The translations under genes were made by a program, and so were the position numbers. From Cytophagales bacterium (GTDB lineage: Bacteria > Bacteroidota > Bacteroidia > Cytophagales > 172606-1), in assembly GCA_025455595.1 (NCBI GenBank), contig JALOMD010000085.1, forward strand, positions 1 through 14,003: a stretch of DNA of 14,003 bases, in the 5' to 3' direction. Below, in pieces: positions 13,425-14,003 of the stretch. Under the pieces are notes generated by a model. It had not been told where the DNA came from. It saw only the letters and a list, made by a program, of their open reading frames with translations, and ran no database searches. The stretch's first letter is position 1; every line of letters begins with the position of its first letter.

Positions 13425-14003
13425 TCAAGACCGGCTCGTCGGTTCGCCGCCTGGTGAACTACAATGAGAATAAAGTGAAGCAAGGCGTGGCCCAGTGCAT
13501 AGAGGCCTCCAATTACCCGATGGATGCGGACAAACTGTCTGTCCGTCAGAAGTTAAGCTGCCTGGTCAAGCAGGCGGCGTTGAACGAGAACGTAAAACGC
13601 AGCAGCGTCCACATCTCCTTGAACTTCGGGCCGGGCGAGCGGGTGGGTGTCGAAAACCTGAAGGCGATTGCCGACACCTACATGCAAGGAATCGGCTTCG
13701 GGATCAACATCCGGGCCGACGGCAGCCGGATTGACATGCAAAACATCGGGCGCAACCGGTCGGAAAAAGTCCGGAAGGAAATTGAGGAATCCTTCGGCTT
13801 GGTCAGGGCCAGGCAAAGCGGACAGAAGCAAAACCACCGGCCCGAACCGATCGGCGTAACGAGGGTCCGGTACGGAAAAACCGAGACCAAGAAAGCCATC
13901 GGCACGGTGCTGGATTTCGTGCTGAAAAACTACCGCTACGCCTCGCTGCCGGAACTGAACGCGGTGCTCGGCCAGTACAACGTCAGGGCCGATTGCGGCA
14001 AGG
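13412..14003 (+). pseudogene. Relaxase/mobilization nuclease, partial and missing its histidine motif
   Basis: The first 197 residues are visible and the gene continues past the window edge. MVAVIKTGSSVRRLVNYNEN contains the likely nicking tyrosine (NYNENKV), and SVHISLNF (residues about 66-73) and IADTYMQGIGFG (to residue 97) follow the Bacteroidota MOBP relaxase pattern (PF03432). The next residues are INIRADGSRIDMQNIG. In intact relatives about 22-25 residues lie between GFG and NIRADG, including the HxD...HPHxH metal-binding motif. Here they are absent with the frame kept (junction 13700-13706), so nicking should be abolished. The remainder (RNRSEKVRKEIEESFGLV and onward) is normal. I call it a pseudogene on this basis. 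If translated, the product could still bind DNA or MobC. Confidence 0.75.

Overview
The window comes from a Bacteroidota genome, most likely of the Cytophagales/Cytophagia type. The evidence is a T9SS type A C-terminal sorting domain, a CHU_C (type B) sorting domain, a PorP/SprF-family protein, TAnnTTTG-type -7 promoter boxes and a LuxC-like acyl-CoA reductase of the kind seen in this phylum. No species can be named from the sequence alone.

Region 1-9605 is host chromosome. It holds: a large secreted T9SS-dependent protein (836-4105); a secreted PKD/CHU_C protein (4260-5261); a PorP/SprF-family protein fused to a C-terminal SPOR-like domain (5924-7363); and a divergent pair, acyl-CoA reductase (minus, 7869-8918) and a 2[4Fe-4S] ferredoxin (plus, 9083-9436). 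A tRNA-Glu(TTC) gene at 9531-9605 has a clear promoter and a hairpin terminator. The first three genes look like one cell-surface module, with two T9SS cargo proteins and a PorP/SprF protein of the type that partners CHU_C cargo. The spaces between these host genes are long (835, 154, 662 and 505 bp) and packed with palindromic repeats. Eleven copies of a CGTTTTGGGC...GCCCAAAACG element occur, some nested around a second hairpin. Two copies of a larger composite repeat, and probably a third diverged one, have a long hairpin followed by the palindrome. Paired changes on both arms suggest that folding is conserved.

Region 9565-14003 is an integrated mobilizable element abutting, and overlapping, the tRNA-Glu gene. 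Its large serine recombinase gene runs antisense into the tRNA and stops inside the anticodon, so the last codons of the recombinase are the tRNA terminator and T-arm read backwards. Continuing rightwards are an undetected 53-aa gene with a perfect Shine-Dalgarno sequence, a winged-helix-like gene, a TOPRIM-domain primase-like gene, a possible oriT region, a MobC-like relaxosome protein and a relaxase that runs off the right edge.

The element appears dead. The recombinase has a frameshift and has lost the catalytic arginine of its YxRVS motif. The winged-helix gene has a stop and local frame disturbance. The TOPRIM gene has a one-base frameshift. The relaxase has an apparent clean in-frame deletion of the segment that should carry the metal-binding histidines. 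No host gene in the window shows comparable damage, and the host palindromic repeats are absent from the element. The most notable observations are the recombinase/tRNA/terminator superposition, the relaxase deletion, and the nested, covarying palindrome families.
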